Positions 9,619 through 20,910 of a stretch of 64,000 nt of DNA are shown piece after piece. The notes under the pieces are model-generated. The model searched no databases. It was not told where the DNA came from and saw only the letters and a program-made list of their open reading frames with translations. The DNA is from Plebeiibacterium marinum (GTDB lineage: Bacteria; Bacteroidota; Bacteroidia; Bacteroidales; Marinilabiliaceae), in NCBI RefSeq assembly GCF_026013615.1, contig NZ_JAPDPI010000009.1, positions 62,001 through 126,000 of the forward strand, written 5' to 3'. A program made the translations under genes and the position numbers. Position 1 is the first letter of the stretch. Every line of letters begins with the position of its first letter.

Positions 9619-11091
9619 TTATTTTAATTCCCAGGAAGCCCCTTCAGATCCATCCTTGATCACAAAACCCAATTGCTGTAATTCGTCGCGTATTTTATCA
9701 GCCGTAGCCCAGTCTTTATTGCTTTTAGCATCAGAACGCAATTGCAATAACAACTGCATTACTTCATCAAGTTTATTTTCTGAACCCGCACCTGCTTTAT
9801 CAACAACATCCAAACCAAGAACATCTTTTACAAATACATTCATTATTGATTTAAAATGTTCAAGATCCTTTTCTGAAACAGAAGCCTTATTAGCCAATAA
9901 ACTATTAATATACTTTACACCTTCAAAAAGATGCGCAATCAAAATCGGACTATTAAGATCATCGCAAAGAGCGGCATAACATTTCTCTTCAAATCCTTTA
10001 ATATCAAACGTAGTTTCTGTGCCTGCTTTAATGCCATCAATATTTCCCATGGCTTCACATAAACGAGCCAGTCCCTTTTCCGCTGCCTGCAGGGCCTCAT
10101 TCCCAAAATCAAGCGTACTACGATAATGAGCCTGAAGGATAAAAAAGCGAATTGTCATCGGACTGTATTCTTTATCCAGTTTTTCATGGTTTCCTGTAAA
10201 AAACTGCTCAAGAGTAATAAAATTGCCCAGTGACTTCCCCATTTTCTGTCCGCCAATGGTAATCATGTTATTGTGCATCCAGTACTTTGCCGGAGTTTTC
10301 CCGTGGGCAACTGTGCTTTGCGCAATTTCGCACTCGTGGTGTGGAAAAAGCAGGTCCATACCTCCTCCATGTATATCAAACTGTTCTCCCAAATATTTTT
10401 TACTCATGGCAGTACACTCAAGATGCCACCCCGGAAAACCATCACTCCATTGCGAAGGCCATCGCATGATATGTTCGGGAGCCGCTTTTTTCCAGAGTGC
10501 AAAATCAAAACTGTTGCGTTTTTCACTCTGTCCATCCAAAGTCCTTGTATTCGAAATCAGATCATCTATATTTCTACCGGATAGTATTCCATATGGGTAA
10601 TCCTGATTGTATTTTTTTACATCAAAATACACTGAACCATTACTTTCGTAGGCATAGCCCTTGTCAAGTACAGACTTAATAACCTCCTGCTGTTCTATAA
10701 TATGTCCGGATGCCCTTGGCTCAATACTTGGATTTTGCACGTTAAGCATCTTCATATAATCATGATACCTGTCGGTATAATACTGAACCACCTCCATTGG
10801 TTCAAGTTCATCCAGTTTGGCTTTTTTTGCAATCTTATCTTCCCCCTCGTCTGCATCATTTTCCAAATGGCCTACATCAGTAATATTACGAACATATCTT
10901 ACCTTAAAATCCATATGGCGCAAAAACCTGGTCAGCAAATCAAAAGTAATTGCAGGACGGGCATGTCCCAGGTGGGGATCACCATAAACTGTGGGGCCAC
11001 AAACATATAGCCCTACTTTGCCTTCATGTATAGGCTCAAATTTTTCTTTTGTTCGTGATAATGTATTATAGAGAAATATTTGTTTATCCAT
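9619..11091 (-). CDS. cysS: Cysteinyl-tRNA synthetase
   Basis: A class I synthetase of 490 residues charging tRNA-Cys in the cytosol. Visible are the zinc/HIGH region [19 protein letters not shown] (HLGH at 40-43), zinc ligands in WHLECTAMS and HHECEIAQS, and the KMSKS equivalent KMGKSLGNF. The length and the C-terminal DALR-type helical part ([19 protein letters not shown]) are normal. It is the first gene of a three-gene operon with the QC-like lipoprotein (2-bp gap) and rnhB. Confidence 0.97.
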   Translation of the reverse strand: MDKQIFLYNTLSRTKEKFEPIHEGKVGLYVCGPTVYGDPHLGHARPAITFDLLTRFLRHMDFKVRYVRNITDVGHLENDADEGEDKIAKKAKLDELEPMEVVQYYTDRYHDYMKMLNVQNPSIEPRASGHIIEQQEVIKSVLDKGYAYESNGSVYFDVKKYNQDYPYGILSGRNIDDLISNTRTLDGQSEKRNSFDFALWKKAAPEHIMRWPSQWSDGFPGWHLECTAMSKKYLGEQFDIHGGGMDLLFPHHECEIAQSTVAHGKTPAKYWMHNNMITIGGQKMGKSLGNFITLEQFFTGNHEKLDKEYSPMTIRFFILQAHYRSTLDFGNEALQAAEKGLARLCEAMGNIDGIKAGTETTFDIKGFEEKCYAALCDDLNSPILIAHLFEGVKYINSLLANKASVSEKDLEHFKSIMNVFVKDVLGLDVVDKAGAGSENKLDEVMQLLLQLRSDAKSNKDWATADKIRDELQQLGFVIKDGSEGASWELK

Positions 11092-11119
11092 TGATTGTTT
11101 CGTTTTTTTGTAAAGTTGT

Positions 11120-11127
11120 CAAAATTA
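11120..11127 (-). promoter_or_regulatory. -7 element (TAATTTTG) of the cysS operon
   Basis: Exact TAnnTTTG match on the minus strand, 28 nt before the cysS ATG (11091). No good -33 element was seen. Confidence 0.5.
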
Positions 11128-11264
11128 CAAAAATCTATTCATTTAACTATTAAATATAGCTACTTGTCAAAAAAATCATGGATTTTAAGATTGCTTTTAC
11201 TTTCTTAGTATATCCATTATTTTGGATGCGTATGCCTTTTGAACAGATTTAAAAGTTACAAATA

Positions 11265-12608
11265 TTGAAAAATCCAGATAAAATATTCAATAACAACAAG
11301 ATAGAGCTAGATAACGATTTATACTCCTGTATTGTCGACTTATTTAGTCCTGAGAACCAATTTGTAGGCGAAAGTTTTTTTACCAATGCAATCCAAAAAC
11401 TAATCAAACACATTTCCGCTGACTTTGTTTTCATTGCCAGAATCAATGAAGTTGAAGAAAGTCTGGAATCAGTTGCTATTTGTGACCGCAAAGACATCCT
11501 TCCTCAGATAAGTTTCCCTAAAAAGGGTAGCTTATGCGAAAAAGTTATTGATAACAAATGCCCTACATTTATAGAAAACCTAAATCAAAACCAGATATTA
11601 AACGATTTTTTCAAAAACAAACAAATCAAAGCATACCTGGCTGTTCCTTTATATGGCTCAGACCATGAACCTATAGGTGTTCTATCCGCCTTGTTCCAAT
11701 CAGAAATCCGAAATCTCAAAAGACCGGAGTCTTTAATGTACATGTTCTCTTCCAGAATTGGGACGGAGCTTGAGCACATGGAAAGCGAACGCGAATTAAA
11801 AAGAAGAAACCTTGAATTATTGGTTTTTAAGGAAGAGCTTATCAAAAAGAACGAAGAACTTGATAAAATAAATAATCAATTAAAAGCAGCCAAGCTAAAA
11901 GCAGAAGAAAGCAACATGCTAAAATCTTCGTTCCTTGCAAACTTAAGTCATGAAATACGTACCCCTATGAATGCCATCATAGGATTTACGGAACTATTAA
12001 AGTCAAACACCCTCAATCCTGAAGAAAGAACCGAATACTTAGATATCGTACACCAAAACGGCAACCAGCTGATGCGGGTTATGGATGCCATCATCGACAT
12101 ATCAAAACTCCAGGCAAAAGCCTATGTAGAACCAAAGAAGGTAGTGTTGCTAAACAAAACATTTGCATCGCTAAAGTATGCGTTCTCAAAGGAAATTGAG
12201 GCCTGTAGAAAACCAATTGAACTGAAATTGTTTTTAGATGCCAATGATGGTGACGACGAAATATATACACATCCGGAAGCACTTTATAAAGTTTTTGAAC
12301 ATTTACTGGACAATGCCGTTAAGTTTACCCGGGAAGGAGAAATTATCTTAGGCTACATTATATACGACGACTACTACGAATTTTTTATCAAAGACACAGG
12401 TGTAGGCATACCAGAAGGTGAAGAAGAAAAAATATTTGATTTATTCAGACAGGCAGACCTGAACAACACACGTGAATTTGAAGGTAATGGAGTGGGCCTT
12501 TCAATAGTTAAAAAATATGTTGAAATTATGCAAGGCCGTGTTTGGGCAGAAACAAACCAGGATAAAGGAGCTTTGTTTAAAATCCAGTTGCCTAAGTTTA
12601 CAGACTAG
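11265..12608 (+). CDS. Soluble GAF-domain sensor histidine kinase
   Basis: The order is a GAF domain (about 20-165), a coiled-coil linker (about 165-218), HisKA with phospho-accepting His229 in ANLSHEIRTPMNAIIGFTELL, then HATPase with N-box HLLDNAVKFT, G1 KDTGVGIPEG and G2 EGNGVGLSIVKKYVEIM. There is no membrane segment, PAS or receiver domain, so it should sense a cytosolic ligand and signal through a response regulator encoded elsewhere. The only plausible start is TTG at 11265: a stop lies 12 nt upstream in frame, and the first internal ATG (Met158) would delete most of the GAF domain. Confidence 0.9.
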   Translation: MKNPDKIFNNNKIELDNDLYSCIVDLFSPENQFVGESFFTNAIQKLIKHISADFVFIARINEVEESLESVAICDRKDILPQISFPKKGSLCEKVIDNKCPTFIENLNQNQILNDFFKNKQIKAYLAVPLYGSDHEPIGVLSALFQSEIRNLKRPESLMYMFSSRIGTELEHMESERELKRRNLELLVFKEELIKKNEELDKINNQLKAAKLKAEESNMLKSSFLANLSHEIRTPMNAIIGFTELLKSNTLNPEERTEYLDIVHQNGNQLMRVMDAIIDISKLQAKAYVEPKKVVLLNKTFASLKYAFSKEIEACRKPIELKLFLDANDGDDEIYTHPEALYKVFEHLLDNAVKFTREGEIILGYIIYDDYYEFFIKDTGVGIPEGEEEKIFDLFRQADLNNTREFEGNGVGLSIVKKYVEIMQGRVWAETNQDKGALFKIQLPKFTD

Positions 12609-12790
12609 CAAATAAGCCACAGTAAAAAACATATAATTACCACCAATGACAACAATTAATGGGTGAATCATTCAACAATTTACCATATTATTTACTTGTG
12701 CCAGCACATCGCACCCTATTCAACAGTATTTTTATTAACAATTTGAAGCAAAAATAACCTCTGAGGAATCAATTTATTTTTGAAATAAAT

Positions 12791-12798
12791 TATATTTG
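12791..12798 (+). promoter_or_regulatory. -7 element (TATATTTG) of the lipoprotein gene
   Basis: Exact TAnnTTTG match 42 nt before the ATG at 12841. The AT-rich upstream sequence shows no TTTG at 19-21 bp. Confidence 0.55.
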
Positions 12799-12840
12799 TA
12801 GCAAATCATAAATTCTGATTTTCAATAAAAAAATACACAG

Positions 12841-13674
12841 ATGAGAAAAAGTACTACCATATGGGGGGTTGCCTCATTATTAATAGCAGTTATTTTTGTG
12901 TTTTCCTCATGTAATTCAGGAGCAAAACAAAATCAAAAAGCAGAAACTATTCAAATAGAAAAAGAAGAAGTAGAAAGCGAAGTAAGGGAATTTGTATATC
13001 CTTTGCCAACCTCTTACGAAATTGTTGAAATGCTTAATAAAATTGAAGCTGCCTATATTTTTGACTTGTCGAATAACCCGGCAAACGCTTCAAAATATAT
13101 TACAGAAAAACAACAGGCAATAAACCTGGGTGTTTATGGTGGCGACCTAAGTTATGCCAGCACATACAACCAAAAACAGGAAACAATTGACTTTATTGAT
13201 GCTTCAAGAAAGATGCTTGAAGGTTTAGACCTTGAGGCAGCCGTAAGCGAAGACTTGCCAGAGCAGGTTGAAGCAAATGAAAACAACAAGGAAGCCTTAG
13301 TTGAATTGATCACAGATTCATTTTACGACACTTACGATTTCTTGCATAAAAACAACAGGGCACCTGTTTCAGCTTTAGTAATGACAGGAGCTTGGGTAGA
13401 AGGCCTTTATATTGCCACACATATTTCTGACAAAACTTTTAACAGTAAAGAGATGGTTGAAATTGTGCTTAAACAAAAGGAGCCATTGGTAAAACTAATG
13501 GAAATCCTGAACGGGTATAAAGAAGACCAGGCCATTGCCGAAACAATACAAGACCTTTCGAAAATGGCTGCAATTTATGCAGAAATTGAAAGCACTGCCA
13601 TAACTCAGGAGCAAATGGTTAAAATTGCCGAAGAGTCTATGGTTATCAGAAACAAATTTGTAGCTGTAGAATAA
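12841..13674 (+). CDS. Conserved hypothetical lipoprotein
   Basis: I do not recognise a named family. The signal sequence ends in a lipobox, FVFSSC (Cys24). The mature part begins with a short charged linker (residues 30-50, Glu/Lys-rich) and is predicted almost entirely alpha-helical, with conserved-looking stretches such as INLGVYGGDLSYASTYNQ and VSALVMTGAWVEGLYIAT. The GVYGGDL and GAWVEGLY motifs recur in lipoproteins of this phylum as far as I can judge. It is monocistronic, with its own -7 element and a strong terminator. The role is unknown. Confidence 0.8.
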   Translation: MRKSTTIWGVASLLIAVIFVFSSCNSGAKQNQKAETIQIEKEEVESEVREFVYPLPTSYEIVEMLNKIEAAYIFDLSNNPANASKYITEKQQAINLGVYGGDLSYASTYNQKQETIDFIDASRKMLEGLDLEAAVSEDLPEQVEANENNKEALVELITDSFYDTYDFLHKNNRAPVSALVMTGAWVEGLYIATHISDKTFNSKEMVEIVLKQKEPLVKLMEILNGYKEDQAIAETIQDLSKMAAIYAEIESTAITQEQMVKIAEESMVIRNKFVAVE

Positions 13675-13700
13675 TCTTAGAAGAATTATAAATAATAAAA

Positions 13701-13728
13701 AGCGATCATTTTGTGATCGCTTTTTTTG
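13701..13728 (+). terminator. Rho-independent terminator after the lipoprotein gene
   Basis: A perfect 8-bp stem AGCGATCA/TGATCGCT with loop TTTTG is followed by a seven-T run. Confidence 0.9.
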
Positions 13729-13743
13729 TTTAAAGAGCAATCT

Positions 13744-13751
13744 TATCTTTG
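13744..13751 (+). promoter_or_regulatory. -7 element (TATCTTTG) of the ABC transporter gene
   Basis: Exact TAnnTTTG match immediately after the upstream terminator and 78 nt before the ATG. A TTTG at 13725-13728 would give a short 15-bp spacer. Confidence 0.55.
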
Positions 13752-13829
13752 TCATAAATTTTTATTTATAAAAAGGTAATTATTCAATGATATTGAATAA
13801 TGATTTCCAATAATTAATATCTGCCTGTT

Positions 13830-16800
13830 ATGAGCGAAACGCTACTGGATGCTTTAATGAAATTGTATGCTCTGTTAACCAATGTTAGAATGGAGAGCAG
13901 GCTTGACAGTGCCCGTAAGTTAATTGAGCAGGAACTGCTTCTTAACTTTAACAGGGAATATGTCGATCAGTATCTGGAACGATTTAACTTCTACATAAAA
14001 CAGTTTCACAAAAACTCATATAGCCCTATTCAATCCGAAGTTGACAGACAATCATCTGATAACTACAATCAAATCAATTTCATTTGCGATGAACTGAACA
14101 AGGAGCTTGAGAGAGAATCTAAGATATGGCTTTTTGTCCGTCTGTTTGAGTTTATCAGGAAGGAAGAGAAAATCAGTGCCATAGGAGAGCAGGTAGTTGA
14201 TAAGCTAGCGCAAGGGATGATGATCAATCCCCTGGATTACCAACTACTTAAAGATTTCATCCTGAATGGGCCAATGGAAGTACAAACACCGGAAAAAGTA
14301 CTGGTCATTTCCGGACAGGAAGAGCCGCCCTTACATCGCTTTAAACACCTATACAACGAAAAACAACAGGTTTATGTATGGGTATTATATATCGAGAGCA
14401 CCCACACTTTCATCTTCAGGTACTCTGGAGATCGCAACTTATATCTCAACGGGCACAAAGTTGATCGCAACAATTCCTATATCCTATCGGTAGGTTCTGT
14501 AATCAAAACCTCACGAATGGCTCCGGTTTACTATGGAAAAGTAGCAGAGCTGTTTGTTCAAAAGGAAGACAAAGGCAGAATATTACTCAAGGCAAAAGAT
14601 ATATATTACAATTTCAATGACCGCCAGGTAGCTATTCATCCATTTTCATTTACAGGACGATCGGGTCAGCTAGTGGGTATTATGGGAGGAAGTGGAACCG
14701 GAAAATCCACCTTGCTCAATGTCCTAAATGGAAATTATAGGCTGTCAGGAGGATCCATTCACATAAATGGACTCGACATCCAGGAGCATAAACAAGCTCT
14801 TAAAGGGGTTATTGGATATGTTCCGCAAGAGGATATGTTAATTGAAGAATTAACTGTATTTGAAAACCTGTTTTTTAATGCCAAGCTATGTTTCAGTGAC
14901 AAAACCGAGAAGGAGATTGCAGAACTGGTAGATAGTGCCATCAAGGATTTTGACCTGGTTGAAGCCAGGAATATGGTAGTAGGGAACCCCTTAAATAAAA
15001 TTTTAAGTGGCGGACAACGTAAACGTCTTAACATTGCACTGGAGTTAATCCGTGAACCATCTATCCTTTTTGTGGATGAGCCAACCTCTGGTCTGTCCTC
15101 AATGGATTCAGAGAAAGTAATGTTATTGCTTAAAAGGCAAACATTAAAAGGCAAACTGGTGATCATCAACATACACCAACCCTCATCAGATTTATATAAA
15201 CTGCATGACAAGCTACTGATTATCGACAAAGGAGGATATATCATATTCAATGGTAATCCGATGGATGCAATTGTATATTTCAAGCAAAAAGCCCATTATG
15301 TAAATCCTGAGGACAGCGAATGCTACCTGTGTGGTAATGTTAAAGTAGAACAGCCACTTCGAATAATAGAAGCCAGGATGGTGGATCCCAATGGCCGCCT
15401 GATCAGGGAGCGCAAAGTAAAGCCTGCAGAGTGGTACGATAATTACCAACAAGATATTGAAAGCAAATTTGACTGGAAAAACAGTGATGAGCCTGAAAAG
15501 ATAGAGAAACTCCCTCATAACCTGTACAATATTCCCGGACGATTTCAACAATTTTTGATTTATACCTATAGGGATAGTTTGTCGAAATGGAAAGACAAAC
15601 AATATATGCTTATCAATTTTTTAGAGGCTCCAATATTGGCATTGATATTAGGATACTTTACAAAGTACATTAGTGGCACGGAGAATGATCCAACCAAATA
15701 TATCTTTAGTCAAAACGACAATATCGCAGCCTATTTATTCATGGCTGTTGTAGTGGCATTATTCCTTGGCCTTAATGTTAGTGCCGAAGAAATCATCAAA
15801 GACAAAAAACTCTTACAGAGAGAGAAATTTTTGAACTTAAGCCGGTCAGGTTATCTGAATAGTAAAATAATGATCATGTTCGGCATATCGGCAATCCAAA
15901 CTCTGTGCTTAGTACTTATCGGCAATAGTATTCTAGAAATAAAGGGATTAAACTTTAGTTACTGGATGATCCTGTTCTCAACTGCTTGTTTTTCTAACAT
16001 GCTGGGCTTAAACATCAGTAGTGGCCTAAAATCCGTGGTGGCAATCTATATTTTAATTCCACTGATATTGGTACCTCAACTTTTATTTAGTGGGGTTATT
16101 GTTGATTTTAACAAACTACATAAATCTATTGCTACATCAGAATACGTTCCGAGAATTGGCGATTTTATGACATCGCGTTGGGCATACGAAGCCTTGGCGG
16201 TAAATCAGTTTGTGAATAATGAATATGAGAAGCATTTTTTTGAAGATGAGCAGAAAATTAGTGAATCTTCATATTATTATGCATTGCTGTTACCCCGTTT
16301 AAAACAGCATAACCTTAAAAGCAAAAAATATTTTCATGAGGGAGACACAGATGCGGCACAGGCAAATCTCAATGTTATCAAGGTTGAGTTAGCTAAAATA
16401 AGTAAGTCAGGAGATTTGGATGTTGCCCAATTAATTGTAGGGGAACCATTAGAACTTAACGAGGATAGATTCGATAAGCTACAGGAGCTTCTGGATAAAA
16501 TGATAGTACACTATCAGGATAAATACAATAAATACAAGAAGCATAAGGATAAAACATATGAAAAGTTAGCCGGGAAACTTGGTGGATCTGAGGGAGTATT
16601 TCAGTTGAAGGAAGAGTATTACAACAGCAGGCTCGCTGCAATATTGCTAAACAAAGGTGAGTTTAAGCAATTGGTATACACTGCTGATGGGTATTTACAA
16701 CAGAAGGATCCTGTTTTAAGAAATGGAACATCTGATCGAGGAAGAGCTCATTTTTATGCGCCAAACAAAAAATACTTTGGATTCGTTATTCCTACAACAT

Positions 16801-16940
16801 GGTTCAACATCCTTGTTATCTGGTTCTCAACAATTTTATTGTACCTGGCACTGTATTTTGATTTGTTGCAACATGTTATCAGGTACTTTGAAAAGTTTCA
16901 GTTAAGGAAAGCATTTACACGTCAAATTAATAAGGTTTAA
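13830..16940 (+). CDS. ABCG/White-type ABC transporter with TerB-like and FHA-like N-terminal domains
   Basis: A 1036-residue polypeptide. Residues about 1-150 are helical and resemble a TerB/DjlA-type domain (weak). Residues about 155-245 look FHA-like (LYLNGHKVDRNNSYILSVGSVI). The ATPase follows, with Walker A GGSGTGKST (286-294), signature LSGGQRKRLNIALELI and Walker B ILFVDEPTSGLSS. The ABC-2 permease comes after the ATPase (White/ABCG order), with membrane segments around 600-760 and a last one near 990-1010. Between these lies a long charged loop (about 800-950, Lys/Glu-rich coiled coil). An FHA-like module suggests control by phosphothreonine partners. The substrate is unknown. It appears monocistronic. 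Confidence 0.85.
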   Translation: MSETLLDALMKLYALLTNVRMESRLDSARKLIEQELLLNFNREYVDQYLERFNFYIKQFHKNSYSPIQSEVDRQSSDNYNQINFICDELNKELERESKIWLFVRLFEFIRKEEKISAIGEQVVDKLAQGMMINPLDYQLLKDFILNGPMEVQTPEKVLVISGQEEPPLHRFKHLYNEKQQVYVWVLYIESTHTFIFRYSGDRNLYLNGHKVDRNNSYILSVGSVIKTSRMAPVYYGKVAELFVQKEDKGRILLKAKDIYYNFNDRQVAIHPFSFTGRSGQLVGIMGGSGTGKSTLLNVLNGNYRLSGGSIHINGLDIQEHKQALKGVIGYVPQEDMLIEELTVFENLFFNAKLCFSDKTEKEIAELVDSAIKDFDLVEARNMVVGNPLNKILSGGQRKRLNIALELIREPSILFVDEPTSGLSSMDSEKVMLLLKRQTLKGKLVIINIHQPSSDLYKLHDKLLIIDKGGYIIFNGNPMDAIVYFKQKAHYVNPEDSECYLCGNVKVEQPLRIIEARMVDPNGRLIRERKVKPAEWYDNYQQDIESKFDWKNSDEPEKIEKLPHNLYNIPGRFQQFLIYTYRDSLSKWKDKQYMLINFLEAPILALILGYFTKYISGTENDPTKYIFSQNDNIAAYLFMAVVVALFLGLNVSAEEIIKDKKLLQREKFLNLSRSGYLNSKIMIMFGISAIQTLCLVLIGNSILEIKGLNFSYWMILFSTACFSNMLGLNISSGLKSVVAIYILIPLILVPQLLFSGVIVDFNKLHKSIATSEYVPRIGDFMTSRWAYEALAVNQFVNNEYEKHFFEDEQKISESSYYYALLLPRLKQHNLKSKKYFHEGDTDAAQANLNVIKVELAKISKSGDLDVAQLIVGEPLELNEDRFDKLQELLDKMIVHYQDKYNKYKKHKDKTYEKLAGKLGGSEGVFQLKEEYYNSRLAAILLNKGEFKQLVYTADGYLQQKDPVLRNGTSDRGRAHFYAPNKKYFGFVIPTTWFNILVIWFSTILLYLALYFDLLQHVIRYFEKFQLRKAFTRQINKV

Positions 16941-17034
16941 ATCATCTACCGAAAAAATCAGGTTGTTTGCCGATTAAGTCTTTATTACATTATGACTCTT
17001 TTGTATTTTTATCCTAAACTTTAAAAAATTAGTT

Positions 17035-17733
17035 ATGGAAAAGATTGCAAATAAAGGAAAATCGGCATTAGGTGTTATTTTGCTAATTGTAGGTTTGTTT
17101 TTGCTAGGGGGCAACCTGGGTATAATCCCCAATGATATATATAATATTTTTCATCGTTGGCCAAGCATTCTTCTTTTGATAGGGATATTTCAATTGATAA
17201 GAAAGGACATTAGTTCGGGGCTGATAACATTAACATTTGGAATTGTTCTCCTTATGGCGTTTGCATCAGATAGTTTTCATTTTAGGGATGTAATAAAATT
17301 TTGGCCTGCCGTTTTAATCGTAGCCGGAATAAGTTTTATTTTCAGAAAAAAGTCGTTTGCCCAACGTAAATGGCTTCACAAAGGTGTTGCAGATGATGTG
17401 TTGGATGTGGTTTCTATTTTTGGCGGAGGCGTCACAAAAATAAATTCAAGCAATTTCCTGGGAGGAGAGATTACCTGTATCTTCGGAGGAGAAGAAGTAA
17501 ACCTACAGTCAGCCTCATTAGCTGAAGAAGGTGCCGTAATTGAACTGACAACTATTTTTGGGGGTTCTAAGATTACAGTTCCGCGTAACTGGAACGTTAA
17601 AGTAGATGTGGTTTCTATTTTTGGAGGTTTTAGCGACAAAAGGATGTATGAACCTGAAACAGGAAGCGAGAAGAAAACATTGGTTATTAAAGGCATTGCT
17701 GTTTTTGGAGGCGGTGAGCTTAGAAATTTCTAA
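17035..17733 (+). CDS. LiaI/LiaF-like membrane protein with repeated IFGG motifs
   Basis: Four hydrophobic segments occupy residues about 10-30, 42-55, 60-76 and 88-104, alternating with the RWPSILLLIGI and FWPAVLIVAGI signatures of the LiaF/DUF5668 transmembrane region. The C-terminal part (about 120-232) is a predicted beta-solenoid whose turns each carry IFGG or VFGG (128-131, 149-152, 174-177, 195-198, 223-226). In Firmicutes LiaF modulates an envelope-stress kinase; in Bacteroidota the role is unproven. No kinase gene is adjacent, though the ABC transporter lies 95 bp upstream on the same strand. Confidence 0.8.
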   Translation: MEKIANKGKSALGVILLIVGLFLLGGNLGIIPNDIYNIFHRWPSILLLIGIFQLIRKDISSGLITLTFGIVLLMAFASDSFHFRDVIKFWPAVLIVAGISFIFRKKSFAQRKWLHKGVADDVLDVVSIFGGGVTKINSSNFLGGEITCIFGGEEVNLQSASLAEEGAVIELTTIFGGSKITVPRNWNVKVDVVSIFGGFSDKRMYEPETGSEKKTLVIKGIAVFGGGELRNF

Positions 17734-17845
17734 TATACCGGGTTAAAACAGCATCATTTGTTGTCAAATAAAAAAGAAATGGTTTAAAACGGTTAAAAGA
17801 AATCCTTAAAATAAGAGTTTAATAAGGTTAATTCTAATTTTAGCG

Positions 17846-17853
17846 TAATTTTG
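17846..17853 (+). promoter_or_regulatory. -7 element (TAATTTTG) of ribF
   Basis: Exact TAnnTTTG match 20 nt before the ribF ATG, implying a very short leader. No -33 match was found. Confidence 0.5.
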
Positions 17854-17873
17854 CAGGCAAATTAAAACATGAA

Positions 17874-18806
17874 ATGAAGGTATACTCTGATCTTGATTCA
17901 TATAATGGGAAAGCAACGGTAATCACTATTGGGATGTTTGATGGCGTTCACGCCGGTCATAAAAGCTTAATAAAAGAAGTCACCAATATAGGCAGGGAAA
18001 AAGATTTAGCACCAACTATTCTCACATTTTGGCCTCATCCAAGAATGGTTTTAAATAAAGGGGACGAAAAGCTACAGTTTCTTACCACTCTTGATGAAAA
18101 AACCAGGATCATCAGTCAACTGGATATTGAACAACTTATATTACTGCCATTTAGCAAGGACCTGGCATCAAAAACAGCAGAAGAGTTTATTGTTGATTTT
18201 TTAATAAACAGGTTAAAGATGAAACACCTTGTCGTTGGCTTTAACCATCGGTTTGGCAGAGATCGTCTTGCAGATTTTTCAGTTTATAAAAAATTTGCTG
18301 AAGAATATGGATTCGGAATTACCAAGGTCAACCCTATATTAAACAAAGATGCGGTTGTAAGCTCCACTGCCATTCGAAACTTTTTAAGTATTGGAAACAT
18401 AACCGAAGCCAACCGGGTTTTGGGCTATCAGTACTCCATATTCGGAACTGTAAAGGGAGGCCAACAACTTGGGCGGAAATTAGGTTATCCAACTGCAAAC
18501 ATATCTCCAAACGAACATTACAAACTTATCCCTGCAATAGGGGTGTATGCGTGTAAAATCCATGTAATTGGCAAGGAATATGGCGGCATGCTAAATATCG
18601 GGATCCGCCCTACGGTAAGTTCTGATTCGGAAGACCTTAGTATAGAAGTTCACATACTGGATTTCAACCAAGATGTATATTCTGAAGAGGTTTTAATAAC
18701 TTTTGTTGAGAAAATCAGGGACGAAAAAAAGTTTGCCGGAATCGAAGAACTCAAAGCTCAACTAAAAAATGATGAAATGAAGATTCGCAAGATCCTTAAT
18801 ATGTAA
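17874..18806 (+). CDS. ribF: Bifunctional riboflavin kinase / FAD synthetase
   Basis: RibF phosphorylates riboflavin to FMN and adenylates FMN to FAD. The N-terminal adenylyltransferase has GMFDGVHAGHKSLI (HxGH-type nucleotide site), TFWPHPRMVL and VVSSTAIRNFLSIGNI. The C-terminal riboflavin kinase starts near residue 190 with GGQQLGRKLGYPTANI and includes GVYACKIHV and LNIGIRPTV. The 310-residue length is normal for bacterial RibF. It appears monocistronic, with a short leader and no FMN riboswitch in the 140-bp gap upstream. Confidence 0.96.
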   Translation: MKVYSDLDSYNGKATVITIGMFDGVHAGHKSLIKEVTNIGREKDLAPTILTFWPHPRMVLNKGDEKLQFLTTLDEKTRIISQLDIEQLILLPFSKDLASKTAEEFIVDFLINRLKMKHLVVGFNHRFGRDRLADFSVYKKFAEEYGFGITKVNPILNKDAVVSSTAIRNFLSIGNITEANRVLGYQYSIFGTVKGGQQLGRKLGYPTANISPNEHYKLIPAIGVYACKIHVIGKEYGGMLNIGIRPTVSSDSEDLSIEVHILDFNQDVYSEEVLITFVEKIRDEKKFAGIEELKAQLKNDEMKIRKILNM

Positions 18807-18850
18807 TATGCAATAATCATTTAATAATCTGATTATGTGTCTTTTTTTAC

Positions 18851-18858
18851 TACTTTTG
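18851..18858 (+). promoter_or_regulatory. -7 element (TACTTTTG) of ahcY
   Basis: Exact TAnnTTTG match 24 nt before the ahcY ATG, which leaves no room for a SAH riboswitch in the leader. Confidence 0.55.
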
Positions 18859-18870
18859 CACTTTAAATAA

Positions 18871-20307
<1,437 letters not shown>

Positions 20308-20330
20308 AATATTACAATTGAAACAATTAA

Positions 20331-20362
20331 AAAGGGCTGGCACGTTTGTCAGTCCTTTTTTT
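20331..20362 (+). terminator. Terminator of ahcY
   Basis: A 12-bp stem (AAAGGGCTGGCA with TGTCAGTCCTTT, two G-U pairs) has a 4-nt loop and a seven-T run from 20356. It may work in both directions for the convergent SpoIIAA-like gene. Confidence 0.85.
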
Positions 20363-20392
20363 ATTGTATAATGAATTGGAAAAATAGGTTCT

Positions 20393-20821
20393 TTAAAGGA
20401 GGGTATAACTCCTGGTGAATATTTCTTTCGGATAGGTTCTGTTCTGATCAACATCTTTCCTCACCCATTCTTCGGCCGACTCCATAAGGCTAAATGTCTT
20501 AAATTTATATCTCTCAAGTTGAATTAATCGCATATACAAAACTGCTAAGGCAGTATTTATTGTACCATCCACAACAATCGCTACCCTTAGTGAATTGAAT
20601 TTTGAAAACATTTTAACGTTTTCCTCAAGAATATAATATAGATTAGCCGGATTAATATTCACTGATCCAGCCCTGGCATCAATCAATACTCCCAGATCCC
20701 TGGGCAAATCATCCTCTTTCATTAAGGATCCTATGTAGTTTATAATTTCACCATGATTTACTTTACTTGAAAAAACAACGTTCAAATATCCTTTTTCTTT
20801 GTTGTAATTGTATGTTACCAT
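20393..20821 (-). CDS. SpoIIAA/STAS-like cytosolic protein, function unknown
   Basis: A 142-residue protein with alternating strands and helices: YNYNKEKGYLNVVFSSKV, then LGVLIDARAGSVNINPANL and LRVAIVVDGTINTALAVLYM. This resembles the SpoIIAA/STAS fold used by anti-sigma antagonists and small regulatory partners. The open frame extends to 20878, but the extra 19 residues look non-structural, and ATG 20821 opens directly onto the first strand. It follows the chemoreceptor gene on the same strand (89-bp gap containing a small inverted repeat at 20878-20898). The partner or ligand is unknown. Confidence 0.65.
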   Translation of the reverse strand: MVTYNYNKEKGYLNVVFSSKVNHGEIINYIGSLMKEDDLPRDLGVLIDARAGSVNINPANLYYILEENVKMFSKFNSLRVAIVVDGTINTALAVLYMRLIQLERYKFKTFSLMESAEEWVRKDVDQNRTYPKEIFTRSYTLL

Positions 20822-20910
20822 AACTCTAAAATTTAAGTGTTTATATGGTTTGTTATCTATCTGGCGACCTATTGTCAATCCCTAAAACAAACAGGGATAA
20901 ACATAAAGTC

